A stretch of DNA of 64,000 nucleotides from Burkholderia cenocepacia (GTDB lineage: Bacteria; Pseudomonadota; Gammaproteobacteria; Burkholderiales; Burkholderiaceae). Position numbers and translations under genes: made by a program. Under the pieces are notes generated by a model. The model ran no database searches. It saw only the letters and a program-made list of their open reading frames with translations, and was not told the origin of the DNA. The stretch lies in contig NZ_CP060039.1 in NCBI RefSeq assembly GCF_014211915.1, positions 1,674,001-1,738,000 of the forward strand, given 5' to 3'. Below, one piece after another: positions 24,292 through 33,174 of the stretch. Position 1 is the stretch's first letter. The number at the start of each line of letters is the position of its first letter.

Positions 24292-25184
24292 CAGTGATCG
24301 ATCTGTCGGCGCTTGATCCGCCGGATCTCGTCGAAACGCTCGACTTCGAGGAGGTGTATCAGCGCAAGCTGGAGCACTTCAAGCGCATCTATCCGGATTG
24401 GACGGCAGCGCTCGAATCCGACCCGGTCGTGAAGTTGCTGGAGCTGGCCGCGTACGAGGAAATCCGGTTTCGGGCGCGTGTCAACGATGCCGGACGTGCC
24501 GTGCTGCTGGCCTATGCAACGGGGGCGGATCTCGAACACCTCGCGGCGCTCTGGAACCTGAAGAAAGAGATCGTCGATCCCGGCGATCCGGAGGCGCACC
24601 CGCCGATTCCGGTCACGTACGAGCGCGATGAGCGCTTGCGACTGCGCACGCAGATGGGGATCGAGCGTGCGTCGACGGCCGGGCCGTCAGGCGCGTATCG
24701 ATCGCTCGCGATGGACGCGTCAGCGGATGTCGCCGACGTGCGCGTCGACCATCCCGAGCCGGGTGTCGTGCGCGTGGTCGTGAAGTCGTATTCGAACGAC
24801 GGGGTCGCGAGCGCTGCACTGCTCGACACCGTGCGCCGTGCGCTTACGCCTGAGGATCGTCGGCCGCTTAACGACACACCGCTCGTCGTGCCGGCGCGGC
24901 CGGTCAATTACGCGATCGTCGCCGACGTCTACATCGGGCGCGGGCCTGATCCGGGTGTTGTGCTCGCTGCGCGACGGCAGGATCTCGATATCGCTGTTGC
25001 GGCAGGTGGGGGATTGCGAGTCGGGATGCCCAGATCGGCAATAACCGGGGCGCTGCATCCGAAGGAATCGGGCGTCATGCGGGTCGATTTGCAATCCCCA
25101 GCGGCCGATGTCGTATGTGCGATCGACGAGTTCGCGCGCTGCACGTCGATCGTGCTCAATCCGAAGGTGAACGATGACGACTGA
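24288..25184 (+). CDS. Baseplate protein J
   Basis: A 298-aa P2 gpJ relative (Baseplate_J family). It shows the FEEVYQRKLEHFKRIYPDWTA start and the LLAYATGADLEHLAALWNL segment, then the repeated beta domain. It builds the wedge with W and I, and overlaps W (ATGA) and I. Confidence 0.92.
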   Translation: MTVIDLSALDPPDLVETLDFEEVYQRKLEHFKRIYPDWTAALESDPVVKLLELAAYEEIRFRARVNDAGRAVLLAYATGADLEHLAALWNLKKEIVDPGDPEAHPPIPVTYERDERLRLRTQMGIERASTAGPSGAYRSLAMDASADVADVRVDHPEPGVVRVVVKSYSNDGVASAALLDTVRRALTPEDRRPLNDTPLVVPARPVNYAIVADVYIGRGPDPGVVLAARRQDLDIAVAAGGGLRVGMPRSAITGALHPKESGVMRVDLQSPAADVVCAIDEFARCTSIVLNPKVNDDD

Positions 25185-25752
25185 AGCATTGTTGCCGACG
25201 AACCAGACGAGCCTTGAGGCAGCGCTTGCTCAGGTGATGCGGCCGAGCGTTGATCCCGACGTGATCCGGACGCTTTGGGACGCCGATCGCTGTCCGGTTG
25301 CATTTTTGCCGTGGCTCGCGTGGTCGCTCGCGGTCGACGGGTGGGAACTGGCGGAGTCCGAAGACGCGCGACGCGCACTGATCAAGTCATCGCTGGCGAT
25401 CTACCAGCGCAAGGGTACGCCGTGGGCGATTCGCGAGATCGTGCGGCGGCTCGGTTTCGGCGAGATCGATATTCAGGAGGGGCGTCAGATCAAGCGCCGC
25501 GACGGATCGTTTAAGCGGAACGGCCGGTATCGGTACGGCGGCTCGACTGCTTGGGCCGAGTACATCGTGACGCTGCGGCAACCGGTGACGCGGGATCAGG
25601 GAGAAAACCTGAAGCGGGCTATCGAACGCTACGCGCCCGCGCGCAGTGTGCTGGCGTGGCTCGATTTTTCGGAGGTTGCGATCCGGCATAACGGACTCGC
25701 GACGCGCAACGGTCAATATACGCGAGGGGTAATCGGAACATGGCCGATTTGA
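25174..25752 (+). CDS. Tail formation protein I
   Basis: A 192-aa P2 gpI relative: RTLWDADRCPVAFLPWLAWS and GTPWAIREIVRRLGFGE are characteristic. It connects baseplate and tail fibre, and overlaps J and the fibre gene, keeping the P2 order V-W-J-I-H. Confidence 0.92.
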   Translation: MTTEALLPTNQTSLEAALAQVMRPSVDPDVIRTLWDADRCPVAFLPWLAWSLAVDGWELAESEDARRALIKSSLAIYQRKGTPWAIREIVRRLGFGEIDIQEGRQIKRRDGSFKRNGRYRYGGSTAWAEYIVTLRQPVTRDQGENLKRAIERYAPARSVLAWLDFSEVAIRHNGLATRNGQYTRGVIGTWPI

Positions 25753-27707
25753 AGGAAGAGAGTAAGTGGGAACCGGGGATTCGCCAGTTTGAGACGGAAG
25801 ACCCGGTGCAGGGTGGCCCGGACGGCGTCGACAACATCGCACTCAAGCAACTTGGCAACCGGACGCGATACCTCAAGGATCGTGCGGACGCGGCAGACAA
25901 GGTCGTCGCGGGCCTTGGGAGCGGGAAGCTGGACAAGTCGGGCGGTGCGGTGTCGGGGGCGCTGCTCGGAAAGCCCGGCGCGATCGCTGGCAACAACCCG
26001 AAGAACGTCGGGTATGCCTTCGATGGCGATCCGGATACGGGCATGTTTTCACCGGCAGATGGTCATCTGCAGCTCGGCGCGAACGGCGTGCCCTACGTCG
26101 TGATGCTCGGAAACAATCTGACGCTCAATCCCGGTGGTTTCCTGTTGTTCAACTCGGGCGGGGTCGAACGCGGTCGGTTCACGCCGGCCGGTCGATTGCT
26201 GCTCGGGACGACCGACGACAACGGCCGAGACGGGATGCAGGTCGCTTACCGTGCGTCGTTCGCGAACGGCGTTCAAATTACCGGGCTGGAAGGGGCTGAC
26301 GGCGGGCATCTTCGGATGACCGACCCGAACTACGGGGTGCTGTTGCGCCATGACGGGATGTCTGCGTATTTGCTGCAGACGAAGAAGGGTGATCCGCTTG
26401 GCACGTGGAACACGTACCGCCCGTTTGCATGGTCGCTGGACACGGGTGCTGTCACGATTGATGGGACGGGGCTGGGCACCAAGCTCGGCGGGGCGGTCGA
26501 TATGGCTGGCGACCTCACGCTGAAACGGACGGCTGGAGAAGGGCGGATATATCTGGGCCAGAACAGCGGCTACTTCTATGCCAATGCGGGCGGTGTCGGC
26601 TGGTTTTCGGCGACGGAAGGTGCTTTCCAGTACTACTTCGGCAACCGAACGTTTCGCATCGACGGTCAGCCTGTATGGCATTCCGGAAACCTGACGCCGC
26701 TCGATCTCAATATCGGCGGAACCTCGAAGGGGACGCTCTCGTTTGCTCCGGGGGCGCGCATCATCCTGTCCGAAGGTACGCCGCAGAATCCGTCGCTGAC
26801 GTTCGACAAGGACGGTGCGCCGGATACCGGGCTGTACCACATCGCCGATGGCGAGTTTGGCGTGACCTGCAACGGATTGGTCAACGTACGATTCACGGCC
26901 AACAAAGGCACGATTTTTGATCGTGCGGTTCAGGTTCCGACTCCGGCCGCCGGTGACAGGTCGAATAACGCAGCGTCGACAGCGTACGTCGTCGACGCGA
27001 TCGCATCGGCGTCGATCGGCCAGATCATTTTCGAGTCCCGGACAGCGCCGCGTGCTGGATGTCTCACGCTCAACGGCGCCGTGCTGAATCGAGCGGATTA
27101 TCCGGCCTTGTGGGCCTATGCGCAGGGCAGCGGCACGCTGGTCGAAGAGAAGGATTGGGCGAGTAACAATTGGGCTTCGTTCTCGACTGGCGACGGAGCT
27201 ACCACGTTCCGGATTCCGGAGTTTCGAGGTGAGGGCATTCGGTGTGCCGACGTCGGTCGCGGTGCCGATCCCGGCCGGCGAGTCGGGACGTGGCAGGACA
27301 GCCAGAACCGCTCGCACGCGCACGGCGCTTCGGCTGCCGCGGTCGGCGATCACGTGCACGGCGCTTGGACTGACTCGCAGGGCTTTCACGCACACCACGG
27401 CAACACGGCCGGCGCTGGTAGCCACGATCACCAGATCAATTATCCGCTTCCTCAATACGGCGGAGACACTGATCGAGGCAGTGTAGCTAGCGTCTTCTCG
27501 ATTGATAACGAGGTCCGCAATGCGCGTACGTCTGCGGTCGGCGACCACGCACACGCGTTCGACACGGACGGTGCGGGGGCGCATGGGCACAACATCGGTA
27601 TGAACGGAGCCGGGGCACACAGTCACGCCATCACGGTGGCGGCAGATGGCGGCGCAGAGGCGCGCATGCGCAACATCGCCGTGCTCGCCATGATCCGGGC
27701 ATTCTAA
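25740..27707 (+). CDS. Tail fibre protein
   Basis: A 655-aa receptor-binding fibre. The N-terminal part attaches to the baseplate. Two near-repeats (VGYAFDGDPDTGMFSPADG and DKDGAPDTGLYHIADGEFG) show a duplicated shaft motif. A collar-like domain (APRAGCLTLNGAVLNRADYP) precedes a His-rich distal region with repeated HxH (HAHG, HVHG, HDHQ, HAHA, HGHN, HSHA), probably binding metal in the trimer. It ends in MRNIAVLAMIRAF, the usual fibre terminus. Confidence 0.92.
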   Translation: MADLKEESKWEPGIRQFETEDPVQGGPDGVDNIALKQLGNRTRYLKDRADAADKVVAGLGSGKLDKSGGAVSGALLGKPGAIAGNNPKNVGYAFDGDPDTGMFSPADGHLQLGANGVPYVVMLGNNLTLNPGGFLLFNSGGVERGRFTPAGRLLLGTTDDNGRDGMQVAYRASFANGVQITGLEGADGGHLRMTDPNYGVLLRHDGMSAYLLQTKKGDPLGTWNTYRPFAWSLDTGAVTIDGTGLGTKLGGAVDMAGDLTLKRTAGEGRIYLGQNSGYFYANAGGVGWFSATEGAFQYYFGNRTFRIDGQPVWHSGNLTPLDLNIGGTSKGTLSFAPGARIILSEGTPQNPSLTFDKDGAPDTGLYHIADGEFGVTCNGLVNVRFTANKGTIFDRAVQVPTPAAGDRSNNAASTAYVVDAIASASIGQIIFESRTAPRAGCLTLNGAVLNRADYPALWAYAQGSGTLVEEKDWASNNWASFSTGDGATTFRIPEFRGEGIRCADVGRGADPGRRVGTWQDSQNRSHAHGASAAAVGDHVHGAWTDSQGFHAHHGNTAGAGSHDHQINYPLPQYGGDTDRGSVASVFSIDNEVRNARTSAVGDHAHAFDTDGAGAHGHNIGMNGAGAHSHAITVAADGGAEARMRNIAVLAMIRAF

Positions 27708-27722
27708 TTAGTGAGGTAGAGC

Positions 27723-28475
27723 ATGCTTTGCAATCAATACGACAGTTTGACGGGGCAGTACATTGTGAGTTTTCTGGCCGACGTCGATCCGATGAATTCC
27801 AGTCGCTATCTGGTGCCCGCGTTCTGCACGCTCGAACCGCTGCCCGAGCGTGAGCCGCGTACGTGGCCGTTCTGGCGCAACGACAAATGGGAAATGCTGC
27901 CGGACTATCGCGGTGTGCGCCTCTATCGCACCGAGTCCGGTGCTGTGGCTGAGATCACGGTCGCAGGTGTGACGCCGGATGAGGTGGGATTGACCGAAGT
28001 CCCGCGACCGTCCGACGCGCATGTTTGGCGTGATGGTGCATGGGCGATCGACGAAGACATCGTTGCCGGCAGGGTTCGCGAAGCGGCGATGAATGACTTC
28101 TTCGCGAGACTGGAGAAGGCGCGCAAGCAGAATCTCGGCAAATCGGACGCACGCGTGACGGGTCGGCTGTCGGATCTCGAAGCGGCAACGTTCGATGCGT
28201 GGGCCGACTATCAGGTCGCACTGGTGCGTGTCGTCGAGTCGCCGGATTTTCCGGCGCAGATCGCGTGGCCGGATGAACCCGATCCGGATGCCATTCTCGC
28301 GAAGGTGCAGGCCGAGCGGGCGGAGAAAGCGGCTCGCGAAGCTGACGAAGCAGCGAAGCGCGAAGCGGAAGCGAAGCAGGCCGAAGCAGATCGCGCGGCA
28401 GCAGAGGCAGCGACGCCGACTCATGCCGACGACGCTGAACCGATGCCCGAGTCGGGCGAGACCACCAAAAAGTAA
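27723..28475 (+). CDS. Tail fibre assembly chaperone
   Basis: A 250-aa fibre assembly protein. The C-terminal half holds the tfa-like region ending in ALVRVVESPDFPAQIAWPDEP, followed by an unusual 60-residue Ala/Glu/Lys coiled-coil tail (KAAREADEAAKREAEAKQAE). It is directly after the fibre gene. The stop lies in palindrome site 9. Confidence 0.85.
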   Translation: MLCNQYDSLTGQYIVSFLADVDPMNSSRYLVPAFCTLEPLPEREPRTWPFWRNDKWEMLPDYRGVRLYRTESGAVAEITVAGVTPDEVGLTEVPRPSDAHVWRDGAWAIDEDIVAGRVREAAMNDFFARLEKARKQNLGKSDARVTGRLSDLEAATFDAWADYQVALVRVVESPDFPAQIAWPDEPDPDAILAKVQAERAEKAAREADEAAKREAEAKQAEADRAAAEAATPTHADDAEPMPESGETTKK

Positions 28476-28480
28476 CTTTG
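28468..28480. repeat. 13-bp dispersed palindrome, site 9
   Basis: AAAAGTAACTTTG, 12 of 13, spanning the TAA stop of the fibre assembly gene. Confidence 0.65.
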
Positions 28481-28516
28481 CCGATGCCACTCGCCTGATT
28501 GGCGTCGTTTCGTTTC

Positions 28517-28543
28517 AAGCCGCTCCGATGAGCGGCTTTTTTT
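28517..28543 (+). terminator. Terminator after the fibre module
   Basis: AAGCCGCTC/GAGCGGCTT stem with a CGAT loop, followed by T residues, before the sheath gene. Confidence 0.88.
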
Positions 28544-28559
28544 ATTTCCGGAGATCCGC

Positions 28560-29729
28560 ATGGCAGCGACTTCCTTTTTCCACGGCATCACGACAACGAT
28601 CGTCGACAGCGGGCCGCGCACGATCGCCGTGCCGTCATCGTCGGTCGTTGGTATGGCCGACACGTACACGCCCGGTCCCGATCTGGCGCAGCCGAACGTT
28701 CCCGTGCAACTCACCAGCTACGGCGAAGCGGTACGCGCGTTCGGGGAGAACAGCGCGATCGCGCGGGCTGCCCGCGCGATCTACGCGCAGAGCAGCGCGG
28801 TTGTAATCGCGGTTGGCGTGCCGGTAGCGGCGGACGCGGCGCAGCTCACGTCAGCGATTATCGGCGGTGTCTCGGCCGGTGGCGCACGCACGGGCATGCA
28901 GGCGCTGCTCGACGCGAAGTCACGTTTCAACGCACAACCGCGCTTGCTGATCGCACCTGGGCATACGTCCAAGCAGCCGGTCGCGACGGCCGCTGACTCG
29001 CTCGCCGGCAAGCTGCGTGCAGTGGCCGTAATCGATGGTCCGAACGTCGACGACGAGGCAGCGATTGCGTACGCGAAGAATTTCGGCAGCAAGCGCCTGT
29101 ACATGGTCGACCCCGGCGCGAAGGCATGGGACAACGCGACGAACGGCGAGATCGCACTGCCGGCGTCGCCGTACGCGGCGGGACTCTTCTGTCAGACCGA
29201 CGCGAAGATCGGCTTCTGGGCGTCGCCGTCGAACAAGGAGATCGTCGAGATCACGGGCACGGGCCGGCCGATCGAATACCTCGACGGCGACGAGACGTGC
29301 CGCGCGAACCTGCTCAACAACGCGAACATCACGACGATCATTCGCGACGGCGGGTATCGCCTCTGGGGGAACCGCACGCTGTCGGCCGATCCGAAGTGGA
29401 AGTTCGTCACGCGCGTGCGAACGCTCGACATCGTGATGGATGCCGTGCAGGCCGGCCACAAATGGGCGGTCGATCGCGGCATCACGGCGACGTACGTCAG
29501 CGACGTGACCGAAGGGCTGCAGGCTTTCATGCGCGACCTGAAGCGTCAGGGCGCAGTGATCAACTTCGAAGTCTATCCGGACCCGCTGCTGAACACGGCG
29601 AGCCAGCTCGAAGACGGCAAGGTGTACTGGAACATCCGATTCACGGACGTCCCGCCGGCCGAAAACCCGATTTTCCGCTTCGAGGTCACGAACCAGTGGC
29701 TGACCGAAGTGCTGGATAACCAGATCTAA
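28560..29729 (+). CDS. Contractile tail sheath protein
   Basis: A 389-aa P2 gpFI relative. FHGITTTIVDSGPRTIAVPSSS is the typical N-terminus. The central domain and C-terminal IRFTDVPPAENPIFRFEVTN fit the family. Its presence proves a myovirus-type contractile tail. GGAG lies upstream of ATG. Confidence 0.95.
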   Translation: MAATSFFHGITTTIVDSGPRTIAVPSSSVVGMADTYTPGPDLAQPNVPVQLTSYGEAVRAFGENSAIARAARAIYAQSSAVVIAVGVPVAADAAQLTSAIIGGVSAGGARTGMQALLDAKSRFNAQPRLLIAPGHTSKQPVATAADSLAGKLRAVAVIDGPNVDDEAAIAYAKNFGSKRLYMVDPGAKAWDNATNGEIALPASPYAAGLFCQTDAKIGFWASPSNKEIVEITGTGRPIEYLDGDETCRANLLNNANITTIIRDGGYRLWGNRTLSADPKWKFVTRVRTLDIVMDAVQAGHKWAVDRGITATYVSDVTEGLQAFMRDLKRQGAVINFEVYPDPLLNTASQLEDGKVYWNIRFTDVPPAENPIFRFEVTNQWLTEVLDNQI

Positions 29730-29739
29730 GGGAGGAACG

Positions 29740-30243
29740 ATGATTCCGGAAACTCTGTATAACTGCACCGCGCACGTCGACGGCCGCGGATACGCCGGTC
29801 GCGCAACGAGCGTGACGCCGCCGAAGCTGAAGATCAAGACGGACGACTTTCGCGCGGGCGGGATGGACGCGACGGTCAAGGTCGATCAGGGCATGGAAGC
29901 GCTCGACGCATCGTTCGCAATGTCGACGATGGAGTACGAAGTGCTGCGCTTCTTCGGGCTGGTGGATCAGGGGGCGTTCAACGCTGTTTTTCGCGCGGTC
30001 TTCATGGACCGTAGCGGCAAGACGAAGAACGTCGCCGCGTATATGCGCGGCATGTTGCATGAAATCGATCCGGGTGACTGGAAGCCGGGCGACAAGTACG
30101 AGGCGAAATTCTCGGTGTCGTGCGACTACTACAAGCTGGAGATCGCGGGCCAGATCGTGCACGAGATCGACATCTTCGCGTGCAAGCGCGTGATCAACGG
30201 CATCGACCAGCTCGCCGAAGTCCGTAAGGGTCTCGGCATGTAA
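29740..30243 (+). CDS. Tail tube protein
   Basis: A 167-aa P2 gpFII relative: MIPETLYNCTAHVDGRGYAG start, and YMRGMLHEIDPGDWKPGDK plus YYKLEIAGQIVHEIDIF near the end. It polymerises into the inner tube. It follows the sheath with GGAGG in the 10-bp gap. Confidence 0.94.
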   Translation: MIPETLYNCTAHVDGRGYAGRATSVTPPKLKIKTDDFRAGGMDATVKVDQGMEALDASFAMSTMEYEVLRFFGLVDQGAFNAVFRAVFMDRSGKTKNVAAYMRGMLHEIDPGDWKPGDKYEAKFSVSCDYYKLEIAGQIVHEIDIFACKRVINGIDQLAEVRKGLGM

Positions 30244-30276
30244 TTGCCACGTCGACGTCACTCGACGGACACGCAG

Positions 30277-30289
30277 CAAAGCTACTTTA
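30277..30289. repeat. 13-bp dispersed palindrome, site 10
   Basis: CAAAGCTACTTTA, 12 of 13, intergenic between the tube stop and its terminator, the same placement as site 7. Confidence 0.65.
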
Positions 30290-30296
30290 TTCACTC

Positions 30297-30324
30297 AATG
30301 GCGAGCCGACAGCTCGCCATTTTT
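30297..30324 (+). terminator. Terminator after the tube gene
   Basis: Perfect 10-bp stem (AATGGCGAGC/GCTCGCCATT) with a five-base loop and T-run. Confidence 0.88.
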
Positions 30325-30340
30325 CATTTCAGGAATCGCA

Positions 30341-30643
30341 ATGGAAAAGGTCACGGTCAAGCTCACTTATCCGATCAAGCTCAATGGCGTCGAATGCGAC
30401 AAATTCACGATGCGCCGGCCGAAGGTGCGCGACATGCGCGGGGCGCAGAAGCTCGCGCCGAATGATGCCGAACAACAGGAGCTGATCCTGTTCGCGAATC
30501 TCGCCGACGTCTCGCCCGACGACATCGAAGAAATGGACATGGCCGATTACGAGCGCGTGCAGGACGCCTACTACTCCTTTCGATCCGTACGCGAAGCTGG
30601 ACCGAAAGACGCTCAAGGCGCTGGCGAATCGGCTGGTGCGTGA
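30341..30643 (+). CDS. Tail assembly chaperone E (zero frame)
   Basis: A 100-aa P2 gpE relative: a short N-terminal beta segment (VTVKLTYPIKLNGVECDKFT) followed by acidic helices. It lies directly before the tape measure gene, where tail chaperones with programmed frameshifts are found. The last 20 or so residues after DAYYSF look unlike protein and are probably bypassed by frameshifting into the frame ending at 30713. Confidence 0.88.
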   Translation: MEKVTVKLTYPIKLNGVECDKFTMRRPKVRDMRGAQKLAPNDAEQQELILFANLADVSPDDIEEMDMADYERVQDAYYSFRSVREAGPKDAQGAGESAGA

Positions 30644-30713
30644 ATGCGGCATGTCGCCGACGTCGATCGACGAGATGACGGTCGACGACATGCTCTGGTG
30701 GTTGACGGATTGA
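30579..30713 (+). CDS. Frameshift extension E' of tail chaperone
   Basis: This is an open frame, +1 relative to gpE, with no start codon of its own. It reads FDPYAKLDRKTLKALANRLV and ends DDMLWWLTD. It aligns in position with the E' part of P2-like E+E' chaperones. Changing frame at TCC-TTT-C (30575-30581) would fuse it to residues 1-79 of E, giving about 124 aa. Inference from layout and protein-like composition; the exact slip site and direction (+1 or -2) are unproven. Confidence 0.65.
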   Translation, partial: FDPYAKLDRKTLKALANRLVRECGMSPTSIDEMTVDDMLWWLTD

Positions 30714-30723
30714 GGGGGCCGGG

Positions 30724-33165
30724 ATGGCGAAAGACTTAGCGCTTGGCATCGTGATCGGCGGGGCCGTCTCGGCAACGTTCGGGAAGGCGATCACCGACAC
30801 GTCGTCGAAGATCGACGCGATGAAGAAGCGGGCGAACGACTCGCGGCTCTGGCAGCGCCAGATTGGCGAGACGATGCGCGTGCAGGATGAGTTCCGTCGC
30901 CTGCATCTGGCGGGCGACAGCGCGGCGGACGGCATCCGCCGCAAGCTCGACAGCAATCTGAAATCGTTGCGAGACGCTGGCATCGAGGTCGGCCGGCTCG
31001 ATCGCGCGTATGCGCAACTCGGGCGAACCGCTCGCGGGCTGGATCTGAAGGTGGCCGGCCGCGAGCGACTGGCAGCCGGGCAAGAGGCCGGTCGCGGCGT
31101 GATTGGCGATGCGATGAAGCTGACGGCGGCAGTCGCGGTGCCGGCGACGATCTCGGCGAACTATCAGGCGATCATCCGCGACATCGCGATCAAGGCCGGC
31201 ATCGCGCGCACGCAGGAAGAAGCCGCGATGGGGGCGCGGATCAGGCGTGACGCCGGGGCGAACGGTATCGGCCGCAACGAGCTGGCCGACGCCGTCAACC
31301 AGATGGTCGCGGGCGGCATGGATCTGGATCGCGCGCTCAACTTCGCGCCGCTGGTTGCGAAGTTCTCGATCGGCCAAGGGGCGACGACGGTCGAGACCGC
31401 GAAGATGATCCAAGCGCTGCAGCAGAACGCGGAGATCGTCGACCCGAAGCAGATGTCGAAGGCGCTCGAATCGATCGCGTATCTCGGCAAGGAAGGGTCG
31501 TTCGAGTCCGTCGACATGGCGCGGTGGTTCCCGGTGCTGCTCGCCGAAATGAAGAAGATCGGCATCACGGGGCAGGACTCGGTGACGCAGCTCGGGGCGA
31601 TGCTCCAGGTGCAGATGAAGACGGCCGGTAGCTCGGACGAAGCCGCGAACAACCTGAAGAACTGGTTTTCGAAGATCGGATCGGGTGAGACCGAACGCAA
31701 CTATGCGAAGGCCGGCGTCGATTATCAGGCCAAGATGCGCGAGGCGATCGGCAAGGGCTGGTCGACGCTGGAAGCGTCGTTCGTGCTCGCCCGCGCGTAC
31801 ATCGAGCGCGTCGATCCCGCCAAGGCGAAGCAACTCGCGGCTGCGGCGAAGCAGTTCAATTCCGAGATGGACCCCGCCAAGCGTCAGACGCAGATGGCCG
31901 CGTTCGCCGAGACGATGAAGACCGGCGACCTGTTCAACGACATGCAGGTCAAGGCGGCGCTGACGGCGTACATGCAGAACGCCGAGCTGTATTCGAACCT
32001 GAAGCGCAACGCGCAGCAGGCGAGCGGCGAGATTCAGAAGGATCTGGAAGCGCGTCGGGAGACGTCCAAACAGATCTGGAGCGAGGTCGGGCAGCGATGG
32101 GACGACGCGATGCGCAGCATCGGCGACGCGTTGCGACCGGTCACGGATCGCGTTGGTGAGGCCGCGAAGGGAGCCGGCAGCGGCATCCAGTCCGCAGCAG
32201 ACAGTGCCCCGAAGGCGACGGCCGCTGTCGTCGGCATCGCCGGCACGGTGCTCGCGGTGCGCGGAGCAAAGGCACTTTGGAGTATCGGTCGCGGCATGTT
32301 CGACATCGCGCGCGGCACGCTGTTGGCGCGTGGTGGTCGAGACTCGGCAGGGCGGAAGGGGGCTGCGGGTGGACCTGTCGGTCGCGCGCTCGATGCGCTC
32401 GGCGGAGCTGCCAGCGCCGCTGGTGGCGTGCAGCGTGTGTTCGTTGTGAACATGCCCGGCGGCGGCATCGGCGGTGGCGGGCTGGGTGATCTGATGGGTG
32501 GTGGGCGTGCCGGTCGAGCCGCGCGTCGTGCCGCAGCTCGGGCGGGGCGGCTCGGGAGGATCGGGCGGGTCGTCAACGCGGGACGTGCACTCTTCGGTCG
32601 GGTCGCGCCGTGGGCAGGGAAGCTTGCCGTGGCGGGGACCGTGCTGAAGTTTGGCCTTGCGGCTCGCGAAGCGTACGCCGTCGCGTCGAGCACCGACACG
32701 AACGAGCGGAAGGCGAGCCGCTTCGCCGGCATCGCCGGCAGTCTCGCGGGCGGTGTGATCGGCGCGAAGGTTGGGGCGACGATTGGTGCGCTCGGTGGGC
32801 CGATCGGGTCTGCAGTCGTCGGGGTGATTGGTGGGGCACTCGGGACGTTCGTCGGCGACAAGGCATTGAGCGCCATCGCGAACAAGTTTCTGAGCAGGAA
32901 ACCGGACGAGGTGCCCGCGAACGCCGAAGCGGTTGCCAAGGCAGCGAAGGTTGCTGAGAGTCCGGCGGCAGATAGCCGCTTCGGGCCGCGTATCGATCAG
33001 AAGAACACGTTCGCACCGGTCTTCCACGTGAAGATCGAAGCGAGCGATGCCGACATGGCGAACAAATTCCTCGCGCAGGTCAGTCCGCTGTTGACGCGGG
33101 CGCTGGACGAGCATCAACGCAAGGCGAACAGTCGAACGGCAATGTTCGACGCGCCGCATATGTAA
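30724..33165 (+). CDS. Tail tape measure protein
   Basis: An 813-aa protein that sets tail length. The N-terminal third is coiled-coil (KIDAMKKRANDSRLWQRQIG). The TP901-type core contains DAVNQMVAGGMDLDRALNFA. A Gly/Ala-rich hydrophobic region follows at about 490-720 with several possible membrane-inserting segments (GSLAGGVIGAKVGATIGALGG). A Lys-rich C-terminus closes it. Palindrome site 11 lies within. Confidence 0.93.
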   Translation: MAKDLALGIVIGGAVSATFGKAITDTSSKIDAMKKRANDSRLWQRQIGETMRVQDEFRRLHLAGDSAADGIRRKLDSNLKSLRDAGIEVGRLDRAYAQLGRTARGLDLKVAGRERLAAGQEAGRGVIGDAMKLTAAVAVPATISANYQAIIRDIAIKAGIARTQEEAAMGARIRRDAGANGIGRNELADAVNQMVAGGMDLDRALNFAPLVAKFSIGQGATTVETAKMIQALQQNAEIVDPKQMSKALESIAYLGKEGSFESVDMARWFPVLLAEMKKIGITGQDSVTQLGAMLQVQMKTAGSSDEAANNLKNWFSKIGSGETERNYAKAGVDYQAKMREAIGKGWSTLEASFVLARAYIERVDPAKAKQLAAAAKQFNSEMDPAKRQTQMAAFAETMKTGDLFNDMQVKAALTAYMQNAELYSNLKRNAQQASGEIQKDLEARRETSKQIWSEVGQRWDDAMRSIGDALRPVTDRVGEAAKGAGSGIQSAADSAPKATAAVVGIAGTVLAVRGAKALWSIGRGMFDIARGTLLARGGRDSAGRKGAAGGPVGRALDALGGAASAAGGVQRVFVVNMPGGGIGGGGLGDLMGGGRAGRAARRAAARAGRLGRIGRVVNAGRALFGRVAPWAGKLAVAGTVLKFGLAAREAYAVASSTDTNERKASRFAGIAGSLAGGVIGAKVGATIGALGGPIGSAVVGVIGGALGTFVGDKALSAIANKFLSRKPDEVPANAEAVAKAAKVAESPAADSRFGPRIDQKNTFAPVFHVKIEASDADMANKFLAQVSPLLTRALDEHQRKANSRTAMFDAPHM
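32267..32279. repeat. 13-bp dispersed palindrome, site 11
   Basis: CAAAGGCACTTTG: both six-base arms are near-perfect and only central bases differ from consensus. Inside the tape measure gene. Confidence 0.5.
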
Positions 33166-33174
33166 GGGGGCGCT

